Shown here in pieces: positions 21,170-32,822 of a stretch of DNA of 64,000 bases (its first letter is position 1; every line of letters begins with the position of its first letter). The notes under the pieces were generated by a model. The model was not told the origin of the DNA, made no database searches, and was given only the letters and a program-made list of their open reading frames with translations. This DNA is from Cunninghamia lanceolata (lineage: Eukaryota; Streptophyta; Pinopsida; Cupressales; Cupressaceae). The stretch is from NCBI GenBank assembly GCA_027924645.1, contig BSBN01000445.1, forward strand, positions 2,215,001-2,279,000. The letters are read 5' to 3'. The position numbers were made by a program, and so were the translations under genes.

Positions 21170-21680
21170 ATAACATAGCAGTCACACATTTTCAAGCTAT
21201 AATAGGTAACATTGCCTCACCTTACAATGTGGTCTTTTCTGAAAAGGACCTCCCATCCCATGATCCATGTCATAATGATGCCCTTCACATTGAAGTCTTC
21301 ATCCATAAATAAAAGATCAAACACATACTTATACATGGTGGTACTGGTCTCAATATATGTTCTCTCAAGTTACTTAAACAATTAGGATACTCTGAGGATC
21401 ATGTCAACATTGATCAAAGCATTACAATCAAGGGGTATGATGATGTTGAGCACCATTCAGAAGGTATTATACACTTGCCTATACAAGTAGGCCCCATCAT
21501 GCTTGAAACTAGGTGCCAGGTCCTTGACATTGAGTTAACTTATAACATTATCTTAGGACATCCATGGATCCATGCCATGAAAGTTGTTCCCTCTAAGTAC
21601 CATTAGTCTCTCAAGTTACCATTTAATGGTAGGGATATCACTATCCTAGGAGACCCTAATCCCTTTGAATTATGTCACAA
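21170..21680 (+). pseudogene. G2 aspartic protease, catalytic Asp lost
   Basis: The frame reads HILIHGGTGLNICSLKLLKQLGY where Tat proteases have LIDGGA.LNI, so the catalytic Asp is His. Downstream IILGHPWIHAMKVVPSKYH and LKLPFNGRDI are the conserved C-terminal part. In-frame stops occur near 21310 and 21604. The protease would cut the gag-pol precursor. Confidence 0.75.
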
Positions 21681-21681
21681 C

Positions 21682-22209
21682 TTGCAAGGCAATTACAAGA
21701 ATAGCAACCAAGTGCCAAACAATGACAAAGCCTATGAATCCCCATTGTATGTCGACCCTAAAAATCTAAAAAAAGCCTCTGAAGTTGAGCCCAATCCTAA
21801 TCCCATTCCCAATATCATAACTCACATCCGTGATATAGGCTTTGGTGATTATGATATCTCAAAATCTTGTTGTGTAGGGTGGATGCCCTTATCCCCTAAG
21901 TCCTACAGCCAACCACCCATAGCTAAAGTGACTAAGAAAGTAGCTATCCCCCACCAACATCTCTAACCCAATTCCAAGAGGGAAAATTATTGGTAGAGGA
22001 AACTATTGAAGACATCTCATCTTGGCTCTACAAAGAGAAAGAACTAGTCACCATACCAGTCAAACAATATGGCAATAGCCTAAGAATTGTCAAAAACATG
22101 GGCTATAAAGGCAAAGGTGGCCTTGGGAAGGATAACCAAGGTGACATGGAACCCATTATTGTGAAGAAGAAGCTAGACAAGAAGGGGTTAGGATACGATA
22201 GGAAGGTAC
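21682..22209 (+). pseudogene. G2 pol linker with G-patch motif
   Basis: After a linker, 21990-22200 reads YGNSLRIVKNMGYKGKGGLG followed by KDNQGDMEPI, a G-patch (consensus hhx3aaxxGxGxxxxGxG). G-patch motifs bind RNA or activate helicases and occur next to the protease in some retroelements. The frame is cut at 22209 by the solo LTR, and pol resumes at 23310 after the duplicated ggtac. Confidence 0.65.
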
Positions 22210-23304
22210 TGTTGATAACTGAGAGGGGGGGTGAATCAGTTATCTTAATTATTTCAGCTTTCTAAACTTTCTTAATAATTAGTGCAACATCAATTCAAAC
22301 AAGCAAACATAACCATGAAATGGAAATACATATGACACAATGTTTTTGACGTGGAAACCCTGTTAAGGGAGAAAACCATAGGGTGATTAACCCAAGATTG
22401 TATTCTCTGTTAGAAGAATAGAATTGCAAAATGGCACTTGCCAATTAGGGTTCATTGCCCAAGCACACTGCTCACAAGAGGCACACTGCCTACAAGAGAC
22501 TCACTATCTACAATTTACAAAAAGTGTAATACAATACTTGAACTAATAAGGAGCATCTACATATGCTGGAGTTCAGTTCTGGTTAAACTCAGTACACTGA
22601 ACTGCTGCACTTCATCGTTTCTCTGCCTTAGTGCTGTTGTCCCTTCACATACCAAACCTGCCTTACTGTTTTCACTCTGCACTATTGCTTTTCTTCGCAC
22701 TTCACAAAAACCATGACACCTCTCACAACTAAATCCATCTTGTATATATATGTGCACAAGTGATTTCATCACCTTTCTAGTCGGCATCCGGAATAGTCAA
22801 TCTTTTCCACAAACTCTGATCTGTCAGCTGATTCCTTGCATACCAAGTAATGCGAATCAAGGATATACTTGTAGAAGTCATCAATCATGTCGGCCAATCA
22901 TAACTTATGCCTTAAGAACCTTTACCATCATTAGTAACACATCCAGAATAATGTCTGATGTTCTGTCAGTCAATTCTTCCTCTGTCCACACTACCAATCA
23001 GGAACCCGATACTCAAGTATTCATATCTTTTTCTTCATCTATCATCGGAGGCTAAATACTTGGAATATATCAGTCAAGGTAGTCCTCTTGACTTCCCCAA
23101 ATCTATACTTCACCAAGTTACTTCCTCTGAGAGATCCGGACCTGACTGTCGAACCTCGCCACATGCTCTGTTCTTGCTTACCAGACCACAACATTCTTCA
23201 CTCTGACTTCCGGTATAGACACACCATGTCCTACGGATGTGTGGGATGAACTTTGTTGCCATCAATGACAACAATCATGATCCATATAGTGTCTCTTGCC
23301 AACA
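22210..23304 (-). mobile_element. Copia solo LTR inserted in G2
   Basis: 1095 bp flanked by perfect 5-bp direct repeats ggtac (22205-22209 and 23305-23309). Ends are TGTTGATAAC...GCCAACA. The GAGAGGGGGGGTGAATCAGT block near the left end and GTTGCCATCAATGACAAC near the right show it is a Copia LTR in minus orientation, related to 12425-13963. No internal Copia sequence is left, so it arose by LTR-LTR recombination. Confidence 0.92.
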
Positions 23305-23309
23305 GGTAC

Positions 23310-25426
23310 CACACTCTTTGGACATCAAGGGTATTCTCGACAAGGTGGCACAAACTTCTTTCGTAAATTTGACGTCTAAAGAGGATATCATCGATGACTC
23401 CTATCTCCAAATGACTGACCTATTCACTAAATCCTCCATATTTATGCTATCATCTATATCCTTAACATCCACCACCAGCACCCAGATTGTAACACTTGTC
23501 TCCCCTGAACTTATCGATTTGGACCAACAAGGGTCCCCCATTCTAGATTTTTTTCAGAATGACAAAGCTATTGCAAAGTTCATGGGACTCTAGGATGGTA
23601 TCCCTCTTGGTAATCACAAAGTTGGTTTTGTAATGGAACTAGATCAAACTACTTATTTTGGTGAGAATGCCAAATCCTTCAGTCATAAAAATAAAAATAA
23701 AGAAAGATCTCTAGGTGAAAACCACATTATGGCACCTCCTAATCAAAAAATAGTAAAAATAAAGGACGTATCTGAAGGTGAAAACCTAATTGTGGCACCT
23801 AAGGATGGAGGATTTGACCTTCCCCTACCATCTAAGTATCAACAAAAATTAGCTCTCCTAGTGGAAGATTCTACAGAGATAAATCTTGGCATAGAGCAAC
23901 ATCTTAAAACCACATTCCTTGCAACATCATTATCAAAACAAGAGCACAAGAATCTTACCAACTTCTTCTCATAGAGAACCATCAACTTTGCATTGACCTA
24001 TGCTGATATGCTAGGCCTAGACCCTTCCCTAGTAGTTCACTATCTCGTGGTTGATCCAAAAGCTAAACTAGTCAAATAAAAGCTAAGAAAGATGCACCCA
24101 TAGATTGCTCTCTTGGTGAAAGTGGAAATACAAAAATTGCTAGATGTAAAATTTATCAAGCCTATTGATTATCCTGAATGGGTCTCACACATAGTACCTG
24201 TGGCTAAACCAAATGGGGGCATCCACATATGTTCTAACTTCAGAAATCTCAACAAAGCATGTCCCAAAGATGAATTTCCATTGCCAAACATTGATCTCAT
24301 AGTGGACCTGACCGCTGGTCATGAAATGCTTTCTCTAATGGATGGATTTTACAGCTATAATCAGATAATGATAGCAGAGGATAAGCATCAAACAACTTTT
24401 ACTTGTCCTTGGGGTACCTATTGCTAGTGCATCATACCATTTGGTCTTTAAAAAGCAGGGGCAACCTATCAAAGAGAAATGATAGTGATATTCCATGATC
24501 TTTTTCATCACATCAAGGAGGACCATGTTGATGATATCTTAGCAAAATCTTCTAGGGAAGATCACATACATGTTCTAGGACAAATCTTTGACAGACTAGA
24601 AAAATATCAAGTAAGACTCAATCCAAAGAAGTGTGTCTTCGGGGTAACCTCAGGAAAACTATTGGGATACATTGTATCTCACATAGGCATTGAAGTAGAT
24701 CCAGCAAAATTCAAGTCTATAGTGGATATGCCTCCACCAAAGAATCTAAAAGCATTAAGGAGCCTTCAAAGAAGGTTACAATCCATTAGGTAGTTTATCT
24801 CACAGCTAATGGATAATTGTCAACCATTTCAACACTTGCTCCGAAAGGATGTTTCATTTTGATGAGATGATAAGTGTCAAGAAGCATTTAATCAGCTCAA
24901 AGAATATCTAGCTACACCTCCTATCTTGGTACCACCAGTTGTCGATAGGCCTTTGATCTTGTACATCTCAACTACAACTGCAGCCCTAGGGGCTCTTCTA
25001 GCATAGCATGATGAGTCAGGAAAAGAGCATGCAATCTATTATATTAGTCAAACCTTGGTGGGTTATGAACTCAATTATTCACCTATGGAAAGAGCTTGTT
25101 TAGCCTTAGTGTTCGCTTCCCAAAAGTTGCAGCATTACATGCTAAACCAACACACAAATCTAATAGCCAAAATTGATCCGTTGAAGTATCTACTAGCAAA
25201 AGAAGCTCTCATAGGCTAACTAGATAAATGGGTCATGATCCTTAGTGAGTTTGACATTGAGTATATGGATCATAAAGCAATCAAGGGGCAAGCCCTAGCA
25301 GATCAACTAGAAGAAGCACACGTGATAGATGTTCATCCTACGGTATCTAATTTTCTAGATGAGAATCTCTTCACTCTTGCTGCCTCAGTAGTGTGGAAAT
25401 TACATTTTGATGGTTCCTACACATAG
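23310..25426 (+). pseudogene. G2 reverse transcriptase and RNase H
   Basis: One frame continues from the solo LTR to 25426, broken by nonsense codons and not by frameshifts. Reverse transcriptase: VSHIVPVAKPNGGIHICSNF, LNKACPKDEFPLPNID, and HVDDILAKS (YVDD with Tyr to His, both Asp kept). RNase H: RPLILYISTTTAALGALLA, IYYISQTLVGYELNYSPMER, FDIEYMDHKAIKGQALADQL. Stops include TAA 24077, TAG 24101, TAG 25004 and TAA 25217, at places where Gln is expected, plus some at Trp positions. The first 600 bp is the variable linker before the polymerase domain. Confidence 0.85.
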
Positions 25427-25770
25427 CATGGATCAGAGGCTAGCATCCTTTTTATCACACCACAAAATGATCCTAAAGTCATATCAGCTTGCATTTCCTT
25501 GCACCAACATAGCCGAGTATGAAGCACTCCTCATAGGTCTCAACACAGTATTCCAATGGGAAATCAAAGAACTATAGGTATATGGAGATGCACAACTAGT
25601 CATTTGACAAGTCACAAATGAGTACCAAACAAAGGACGAAAAGTTAGTCCCTTACAAGCAACTAGTGGATGCCTACAAACCACACTTTTCTAGCATCACT
25701 TTTGAGCAAATTTCAAGAGAACATAACAAATCTATAGATTCTATGGCTTCTGTGGGTTCACTTGTAGACA
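25385..25770 (+). pseudogene. G2 second RNase H (aRH)
   Basis: It starts with WKLHFDGSYT and contains NIAEYEALL-like, GDAQLVI-like and TKDEKLVPYKQLVDAYKPHF segments in changing frames, then FEQISREHNKSIDSMASVGS. A second, archaeal-type RNase H between the normal RNase H and integrase defines the Tat lineage. Frameshifts and stops lie between 25427 and 25660. Confidence 0.8.
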
Positions 25771-27136
25771 TGCCTGCAAACACACAGAAATGTGAATTCT
25801 TGATCGAGCAATTGTTGATACCAGCCGTCGATGTTCTAACTACTGAAATCATCTGTGAACTTGTTGGTCCCAATTCCGCATGGTACGAATATATCTATGA
25901 ATACCTTAAAGATGGTACCTTTCCCTTTAAGCTATCTGCAACCCAATGCAAAACCTTTATTTGTCGATCCTCCTGTTACACTATTTTGGGTGATACACTA
26001 TATCGCCAGAGTCTCAATGGTATCCTCTTTACGATGTCTTAACGTGGAAAAACCTAATGCTACCTTATGAGACATACACAAAGGTGTCTGTGGTGTACAT
26101 TCTACTGGTCCTAACCTTGCTAAGAAGATACTCCACATAGGGTATTATTGGCCTACAATAGAACAAGATACTTTACAGTTTGCTAAGAAGTGTCTTCAAT
26201 GCCAGCAGCATGGAGCCTTGATTCATGCACCAGCTCATGAACTACAACCTATGACAACTCAATGGCCTTTTTACAATGGGGTCTCGAACTCATTGGACAA
26301 ATCCACCCATCCTCATCCAATGGCCATAAATTTATCATTATCGCCACTGAGAACTTCATGAAGTGGGTCAAAGCCATTCCCATGACTTATATCACTGGCA
26401 AGCAAATGTCCAAGTTTATCCTTAACTACCTCATTTGTCGGTATAGTATCCCCCAAGCCATTGTCATTGATAATGGGAGACCATTCAAGAATCAAGATGT
26501 TCGTGCCTTATGCACCCAATACAATATCCAACATCACTTTTCAACTCCCTACTATCCACAAAGTAATGACCAACCCAAGGCTTCCAAGAAAACCATTCTA
26601 AAAATCCTCAAGAAAATGGTCAATGAAGCTGGTCGTGATTTGCATCTGCAACTCAATCCCGCCCTATGGGCCTATCGCACTAGTATCAAAACACCAACTG
26701 GTGTAACACCCTATGCCTTGGTTTATGGCTCTGAAGCCATTCTACCTATAGAGGTTGAGATCCCATCCCTCAGAGAATCCATGTAGCACCTGATTGATGG
26801 AGAGGAGTATCACACTTCTAGATTAGCTAAGCTAGAACTACTAGATGAAAGGTGCCTTGTAGCGCTTAGTCATATTCATGTCTATCAAAACCGCCTCTAG
26901 TGCAACTATAACAAGAAGATCAAAGAAAGACAGTTTCAAGTTGGTGATCTTGTCTTAAAAGAAAATCAGAGAAATCAAGCAGATCGAGAAAAAAAGGGCA
27001 AGTTTGAACCTAATTGGTTAGGACCCTTTGTTATCACAATAGCATATGGATCATGAGTTTATACTTTAGCAACACCTAAAGGCATTCCTCTAGGTGAGCC
27101 ACTCAATAGTGTTTATCTCAAGAAGTTCTATGCCTG
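25771..27136 (+). pseudogene. G2 integrase
   Basis: Zinc finger at about 26060-26220 (KKILHIGYYWPTIEQD, CLQCQQHG), core at 26262-26786, then the C-terminal LGPFVITIAYGS...YLKKFYA. Catalytic residues: WGLELIG (first Asp now Glu), IDNGRPF (second Asp kept), NDQPKASKK (Glu now Lys). An inserted base near 26030 and a missing base near 26272 shift the frame out and back. The copy at 3-1691 keeps the residues lost here and has lost the one kept here. Confidence 0.85.
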
Positions 27137-27204
27137 ATCCTCAGAGTTTCCATGTCAAAAATAAAAAATAAATAAATAAATAAAAACAAAAATAAAATAA
27201 TTCG

Positions 27205-27278
27205 TCCTCTGGTGAAAACCTGGTAAATAGGCACCTTGGATAAGTACCATAGTGAAAACCTAGCAAACAGGCACTATG
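27205..27278 (+). ncRNA. two AAAA-bulged hairpins after G2 pol
   Basis: Hairpin at 27205-27240: outer pairs TCC/GGA and GGTG/CACC, AAAA at 27215-27218, inner stem CCT/AGG. Hairpin at 27248-27278: perfect 7-bp outer stem CATAGTG/CACTATG, AAAA at 27255-27258, inner stem CCT/AGG. These are counterparts of hairpins 2 and 3 at 1788-1861 in G1; the G·T pair of the G1 copy is a T-A pair here. Confidence 0.6.
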
Positions 27279-27435
27279 TGTAGAGTTAGCATCCACCATC
27301 TATCGAGTCTTGTTCATTCCATGTCTATTTCATAATAAACTTTGTCCATCCATCCATAATACAACCACTAACCTTTTGCATTTCCATTTCCCTATCTAGA
27401 ATAGCTTGGAATTTTGTCAATGACCATCATCGTTA

Positions 27436-27610
27436 ACCTATGTCAAATAGTTATCCATGTCTTATCCTATGTCAACAGTTATCAATGTCTTGTCCTATGT
27501 CAAAACGTGGTCCATGTCAAAGTTATCCTATGTCAAAAAGTTATCCATGTCAAGTTATCCTGGGTCAACTATCTATGGGGTCCTATCATCCATTGTTATC
27601 CTATGTCAGT
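27436..27610 (+). repeat. degenerate minisatellite ATCCTATGTCAA/TTATCCATGTC
   Basis: Short phrases CCTATGTCAAAA and GTTATCCATGTC alternate about every 25-30 bp. Open frames across it in two registers are by-products of the repetition. It lies in the G2 3' UTR and is not obvious in G1. Confidence 0.55.
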
Positions 27611-27849
27611 CAACCATAACAACACCTCTACCAAAATGGGGGCAACCCTTTCCTTAACCTAGGTCTAGGAATGGATCCTTGTTCGTGGTTCACAAACACT
27701 TCAAACAACAAAAACAAAAAACACTTCATCCTTCAAGTAAAACACAAACAAGAACCAAAAACACTTCAAAACAAAAACACATCAAACCAATCCCTCAACC
27801 ATCTCACTGAAACCAAGACACTTCATCCTATCCTACATCATCAAGCCCA

Positions 27850-28131
27850 ACCCAAAACTACATATTATCTCATCTCAATCTTAAGGTACCTTGATCCCAT
27901 GGATATGGGTATGTAGGCAGTCTGGAATATGAAGGAAATTTCCAGTACTCAGGTACATAAGATATCATCATTTCACCTACCCAAGCTCAAACACCTTGAC
28001 CCACTCATCACTCTACCCAGAACTACATATCATATTCATCTTTCATCGTAATGTGCCTTGATCCCATAGATATAGGGTATGTAGGCAATCTGGAATACGA
28101 AGGAAGTATCCAATACTCAGGCACATACGAT
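27850..28131 (+). repeat. duplicated GAACTACAT...GTAGGCA module in G2 3' UTR
   Basis: Two copies, cores at 27890-27955 and 28058-28128: AACTACATAT, CTTGATCCCAT(G/A)GATAT(A)GGGTATGTAGGCA, TCTGGAATA(T/C)GAAGGAA and ACTCAGG.ACATA. Order and spacing match the pair at 2389-2712 in G1. Confidence 0.7.
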
Positions 28132-29378
28132 TCATCATTCTCCATCTTAATCCATTGACATTCCATCTTTCTAGCCTTCCATTTATCACAATCTATCCAT
28201 CCACCCTAACTTGACTAACTCAAGCAGCAAAACAAGGAAACAACGCATCCTTTCAAAGCAAAAGTCCTTAACCAGCCTGAAGCATAGAATCCTACTTGCA
28301 AAGCCATATGTTGTCCTGCATATCGATTGCCAATATTTGCTATGTCAAACAAATGGTCTTATACATGATGTTCTATTGTCGATACCATACTAGGTGTCTT
28401 ATGTGACATGTTTCATTTCCTAAAACTAGACATTATCCTATCAATAGATCAACACCTTTTAATAGATATATCGTTCCTCCAATAAGGCTATTATCTACCC
28501 AACCAATTCAATCAACCAATCCAATCTATCATGAGCAACCTCTTTGGCAAGAGCATATGTTGGTTGTATGTTTACTTTGTAAGTCAGTCGATTTGCTTTT
28601 TAGTTTATCTTTTTGTCCCTTTCCCTTTACTTATTCCAGACTACCTTGATTTATCTATATCTTGGTATGTTGTGATGCAGTACGAATTGGGGGCATAGTC
28701 ATTGCTTTTGTGTGTCGTGTTTCAGCAATGATCTTTAGTTATCTTTCATAGCCTAATATCTATCTTGTGTGTGTGTTACAACCTCGCATCTTACATATTA
28801 ATATTCTTTTTGCATTCATGTATGGAAGTTTATTTTATGTTTAAGACTATGGCTCATTCACATATCCAACAAGGTTATATTATGTCTAAGGGATCTAAGT
28901 TCAAATCGCTTGGTTGTAGAGTCAACGTCCTTGCACTAGGATACCACAACACCTTGGTCTTTTATACCTTGGTGGCAAACTATCCATGTGCTATATCAAA
29001 ATAAGGATTTCTCTTCATAAACATTTGTGAAACCGTTGCAACAAGCTCATCCATTTAACCATCTATTTATCCATGTCATCATATAGATTTTCAAGCAAAG
29101 ATCGATCAACAGTCATTTCTATCATCTCCTCGTCTATCTCCACTAACTTCCATCTTATCCTCATGTCTGCTAATCATCTTCATCAGGTCAGCCTCCATCA
29201 ACCCAGCCTCGTCTTTCTCAACTCAATCTTCTAGTCGAGCGTCAATCCAGTCCTTCTATCACTTCTCTGTCTTTCCTCTCGAGGGGGCATCCTATGCCAG
29301 CTACACTGGGGCATCAAAATTGTATCATGTCTTCAACAATCATTTTCTTTGGCACAACGCTATAAACTACATTGTATT
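28132..29378 (+). other. G2 3' untranslated region, distal part
   Basis: Non-coding. It contains the TATCTTGGTATGTTGTGATGCAGTA stretch and, near 29278, CTCGAGGGGGCATC...ACACTGGGGCATCA, which is also found at 6817 in G1 shortly before the polypurine tract. No antisense PMD frame is present, unlike G1. Confidence 0.55.
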
Positions 29379-29392
29379 AAAGAGGGGAAAAA
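29379..29392 (+). promoter_or_regulatory. polypurine tract of G2
   Basis: AAAGAGGGGAAAAA directly before the 3' LTR, which here starts TATAGACACCC (TG changed to TA). Confidence 0.85.
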
Positions 29393-30591
29393 TATAGACA
29401 CCCAAAAATGACCATGTCATCGCATACTTGCATTTCATCAAAATCATCAAATTCTTCCAAATCTCCTAAATTTAACATTAATTGAATAAATTTAACATTA
29501 ATTAAATAAATTCTATTTATTTAATTAATTTAATCAAAATCAACTTTATTCTTCCAAAATTAAATAATTTTAATTATTTAATTAAATCGTTTCTTCTTTC
29601 AGAATTCAAATCTACATCAATTGAATAAATTAATTATTTAATTAATTTATCATTTAAATCCTCTTATCTATAATTAAATAATTTCTAAATTATTTAATTA
29701 AATCAATAATTCTTCCAAATTTAAATAAATCATTTAAATTTATTTAAATTGAATCTCTTCTAAAAATAAAATAAAATTAAATATTTTATTTATCCTTCAT
29801 CATGCAAAATAAATTAAAACAATTTTTTTTTAATTTATTTTAAATCTTCAAATCTATCTATGTCCTCTATCATGCACAAACAATTAAATAAATTTATTTA
29901 TTTAATTTGTTTTTTCTTTTAAAAATAAATCTTATTCATCATGCACACAAAATTAAATAATTTGTTATTTAATTTTATTCAAATCATGCAAAAAGCAAAT
30001 TATAAGTTGAGTTAATTGACTTAATCATTATTATTTTTATCACCAACTCATAAATTAGAAAAAAATATTTCCATTTTTATGAAATCTAAAAATATGTATG
30101 TTCGATGTCTTTTTTATGTCAAATCAATCAGTTAACTCAAACAAAAATAGCTTTTGGTGTGACACATGTCAGCTGCACATTCATCATGAATTCTAGATTT
30201 ATCTCATCTGTTGATTCCATTGAATTATTTAGACCGTTGATCAATCTTCATTGAAACCTATATAAACCCCTCTCATCTCTTTAACAATTTCTCTTCGATC
30301 ATTTAAGCTTTTGCCTCCTTATAGCGCATTGAGCATGCATCGCATCGTTGAGCACTTTGACCACAAACACAATCTACATTCGCTTGTTGCAAACATAGTT
30401 TTGTAATTTAAAGTGCAATCCACATTCGACTAAGATAACAATACAATCTAGGTGAAAGCTTTCATTATTTTGTGTTATTCATTGATTATTTGGTTATTTG
30501 CTGAGATCATTATCTTGATGTTATAGGATTGAGTTGTTGATTATTTCATTGTTTTGATTATCATTCAATCTCAATTTTTTTCCTGTACATA
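29393..30591 (+). mobile_element. 3' LTR of G2
   Basis: 1199 bp, matching the 5' LTR. Its first dinucleotide is TA and its last three bases are ATA instead of ACA, both single transitions from the norm. A 20-bp stretch (TTAACATTAATT.AATAAA) is duplicated near 29470-29510, which is not so in the 5' copy. TATA box at 30259-30266. Confidence 0.88.
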
Positions 30592-32215
30592 GAACATTTA
30601 AACCAAATGAATCATAAAAGCACATACACACATGACACCAGATTTACATGGAAAACTCAAGATGGGAAAAACCATGGTGAGAAAACTACTTGGATCTACT
30701 GTCCAAATCTAGCCTCACAGATAAAATTTGATTTACAATAAATTTTATGAGCACCAACCCAAAGGAAGCACCAACTCCCTAATACAAAGTTTTATGGGCT
30801 CCAACCTAAAGGAAGCATCGACTCCCTAAAGTGCTACAACACTTACAAGATGAGGCTCCAACCTCTATACCAAAACACTTGATTGATTTTATTCATTCAA
30901 TCACCTCCGCAACTTTAACATTATTAACAATTTGACATTGAATTATTCTAATGACTTCAACACCTCTGCTTGAACATCTCTGTTGCCTTCTAGGCTAAAA
31001 ACACGTCCACAATACAATACTAGCTCTGCTATGGATTATGCATCATAACTTCCAAAGTTACTTCCTAATTTTTGGATCATTCACATTTTTTGCACTCACT
31101 CACTCACCTTGAAATAATATTCTATCCTTCATATATATCCTCTACAATCCTTCTAAACATCATCTTTGTCGGCGTAAATGTAATGTGTAACATGAAACAT
31201 GTAACCAGCCTTGCTTGTCAGCTCCCAAATCATCTGCAGTAATGTAGGAGTGAAATACCATAATGTGGTTCATGTCAAGGGGTCTACTAGACCCATTTTA
31301 CCTTCTCCCAAAGTTTCTTGTTGGTGCACACTTCCACACACACTGTGCAATCACTCAAACACACCATGTCGGCTCTGCAACTACTTATCATCTCATGCCT
31401 TTGCTCTAGACCCTATGTGGCATCGAAGAAGAGGGATATCACCAAGCTATTCATGCAATGAATAGTATATGACTTGAAAAACATTCTCATGCATTCCTCT
31501 ATCTAGTTCATGCTCCTATTTGCTGGCACAAGGAAACAAACAATGATGTCAGTATCCCTTATACAGTCTAGTCACCCTATCTTGACATAGAACATTGATA
31601 AACACACTTGCAGTACTTTATATCCTTTGAAATCTGAACATGTCATTCTTGTACCTTTTCTTTACATAATATCCAAACTGCCAAGTCATACATGCAAATG
31701 CCGTGAAATACGGTAGCTTTGAGTTTCATACCTAATCACATTACACTATGATAACCTTGTTTCCAATCTGTTGACTCTGGATGTCATTGCAGTAACTTTT
31801 ATGCTCTAAAACTTGGATCACACATACCTCATAGCTATCTCTAACTAACCTCCAATCCATGAGGCCATATCTTCATTTGTGGCAGAATGCAATACAATCT
31901 CCCGTGCTTCTGTAGTAGAATTTCCTATGCCTTTGACAGTTTGATAACTTAGACAATTTCCTTCATATCCCATGCAATTCTTTTCATCAAGAGACAATAT
32001 TATTGCAACAAGCATCGATGTATGACATCGATCAAAACACTTGGACAACCTTCACCTATTCATGAACTTCAGAAGATAAGGTACAACTATGTATAAATGA
32101 TACTAGTCCAACAACATGCTCATGTCTTTTATCACCTTACCTTTAACATCACACCTTCTCTGATCACCACTCCTTTGACATCAATTACAATGTATGTCTT
32201 ATCATAGTGATAACA
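30592..32215 (-). mobile_element. Copia C2 LTR, distal fragment
   Basis: Continuation of the LTR fragment at 14247-14334 after the G2 insertion. Near its left end are TTACATGGAAAACTCAAGATGGGAAAAACC, the block also present in the C1 LTR and the solo LTR, and at its right end GACATCAATTACAATG and GTGATAACA, which on the minus strand gives a TGTTATCAC start. Total LTR length without G2 is about 1.7 kb. No coding region. Confidence 0.65.
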
Positions 32216-32822
32216 GTTCTAGGGAACAATAAACTTTAATATGGTATTAGAGATATAGAATCTTCACTTCATGCAATATACAAGTATAAAGATAAGAAAT
32301 ATATAATTTTTCCTTTTCTTTTTACATATTAAAATTTTTATTGCAATTTTTCCTTTTTGTTTTACAAGTAATTTTCAAGTCTAGAGTTTAGTAGCTTACT
32401 ACCAATAACTAGTCTTATGCTCTCACCTTGCCCTTTGTAGGATTTTGGTTAATAACAAACTAGTGAACATACTAGGGTACTAAGGGTTGAAGCTATTTTT
32501 TATAGAATTCCCCTAGGTTAGAACTGTGTTCTAGTAGTTGTTAAATACAGAGTTTATCTTCCACAGCTCATATTATATAGGAAGCATCTAAGACTTTTTT
32601 TAATTTTTTTCTTATAGGAAGACTTTCAGCTATTTGATTCTATGTTGTACCGGTAATCTGTTAGCCCTAGGAAGTTACCCTCAATGTACCTCAAAGATGG
32701 GTTGGTGTGGCCATGGGATGGTGGAATCCTCTATAGTTAGTTCCTTGAAAAATTGGACCATGTTCACTATTTATGACTAGGATAAAAATATCAAAGAGTC
32801 TATAGATTAAACACACCTAAAT
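32216..32822. other. unassigned spacer
   Basis: About 600 bp without a recognisable gene or element. ATGGTATTAGAG at 32238 resembles an iMet PBS with one change, but no matching LTR end precedes it convincingly. Confidence 0.3.

Larger units (their letters stand above)
14335..30591 (+). mobile_element. near-complete Ty3 Tat-lineage retrotransposon G2
   Basis: 16,257 bp with two LTRs (1187 and 1199 bp), candidate PBS, long leader, gag, protease, G-patch, reverse transcriptase, RNase H, aRH, integrase, 3' hairpins, duplicated module and polypurine tract. The flanking 5-bp direct repeats are gaata (14330-14334) and gaaca (30592-30596). It has itself been hit by a Copia solo LTR at 22210-23304. 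Every coding segment contains stops or frameshifts, so it is not autonomous. Confidence 0.9.

Noticed and set aside
27414..27662. Two overlapping ORFs over the TATCCATGTC repeat
   Set aside because: Both result from a short tandem repeat lacking stops in two registers; no coding signature.
32234..32250. iMet-type PBS at ATGGTATTAGAG
   Set aside because: One mismatch, no LTR end with CA just before it, and no gag after it. Kept only as a remark in the spacer entry.
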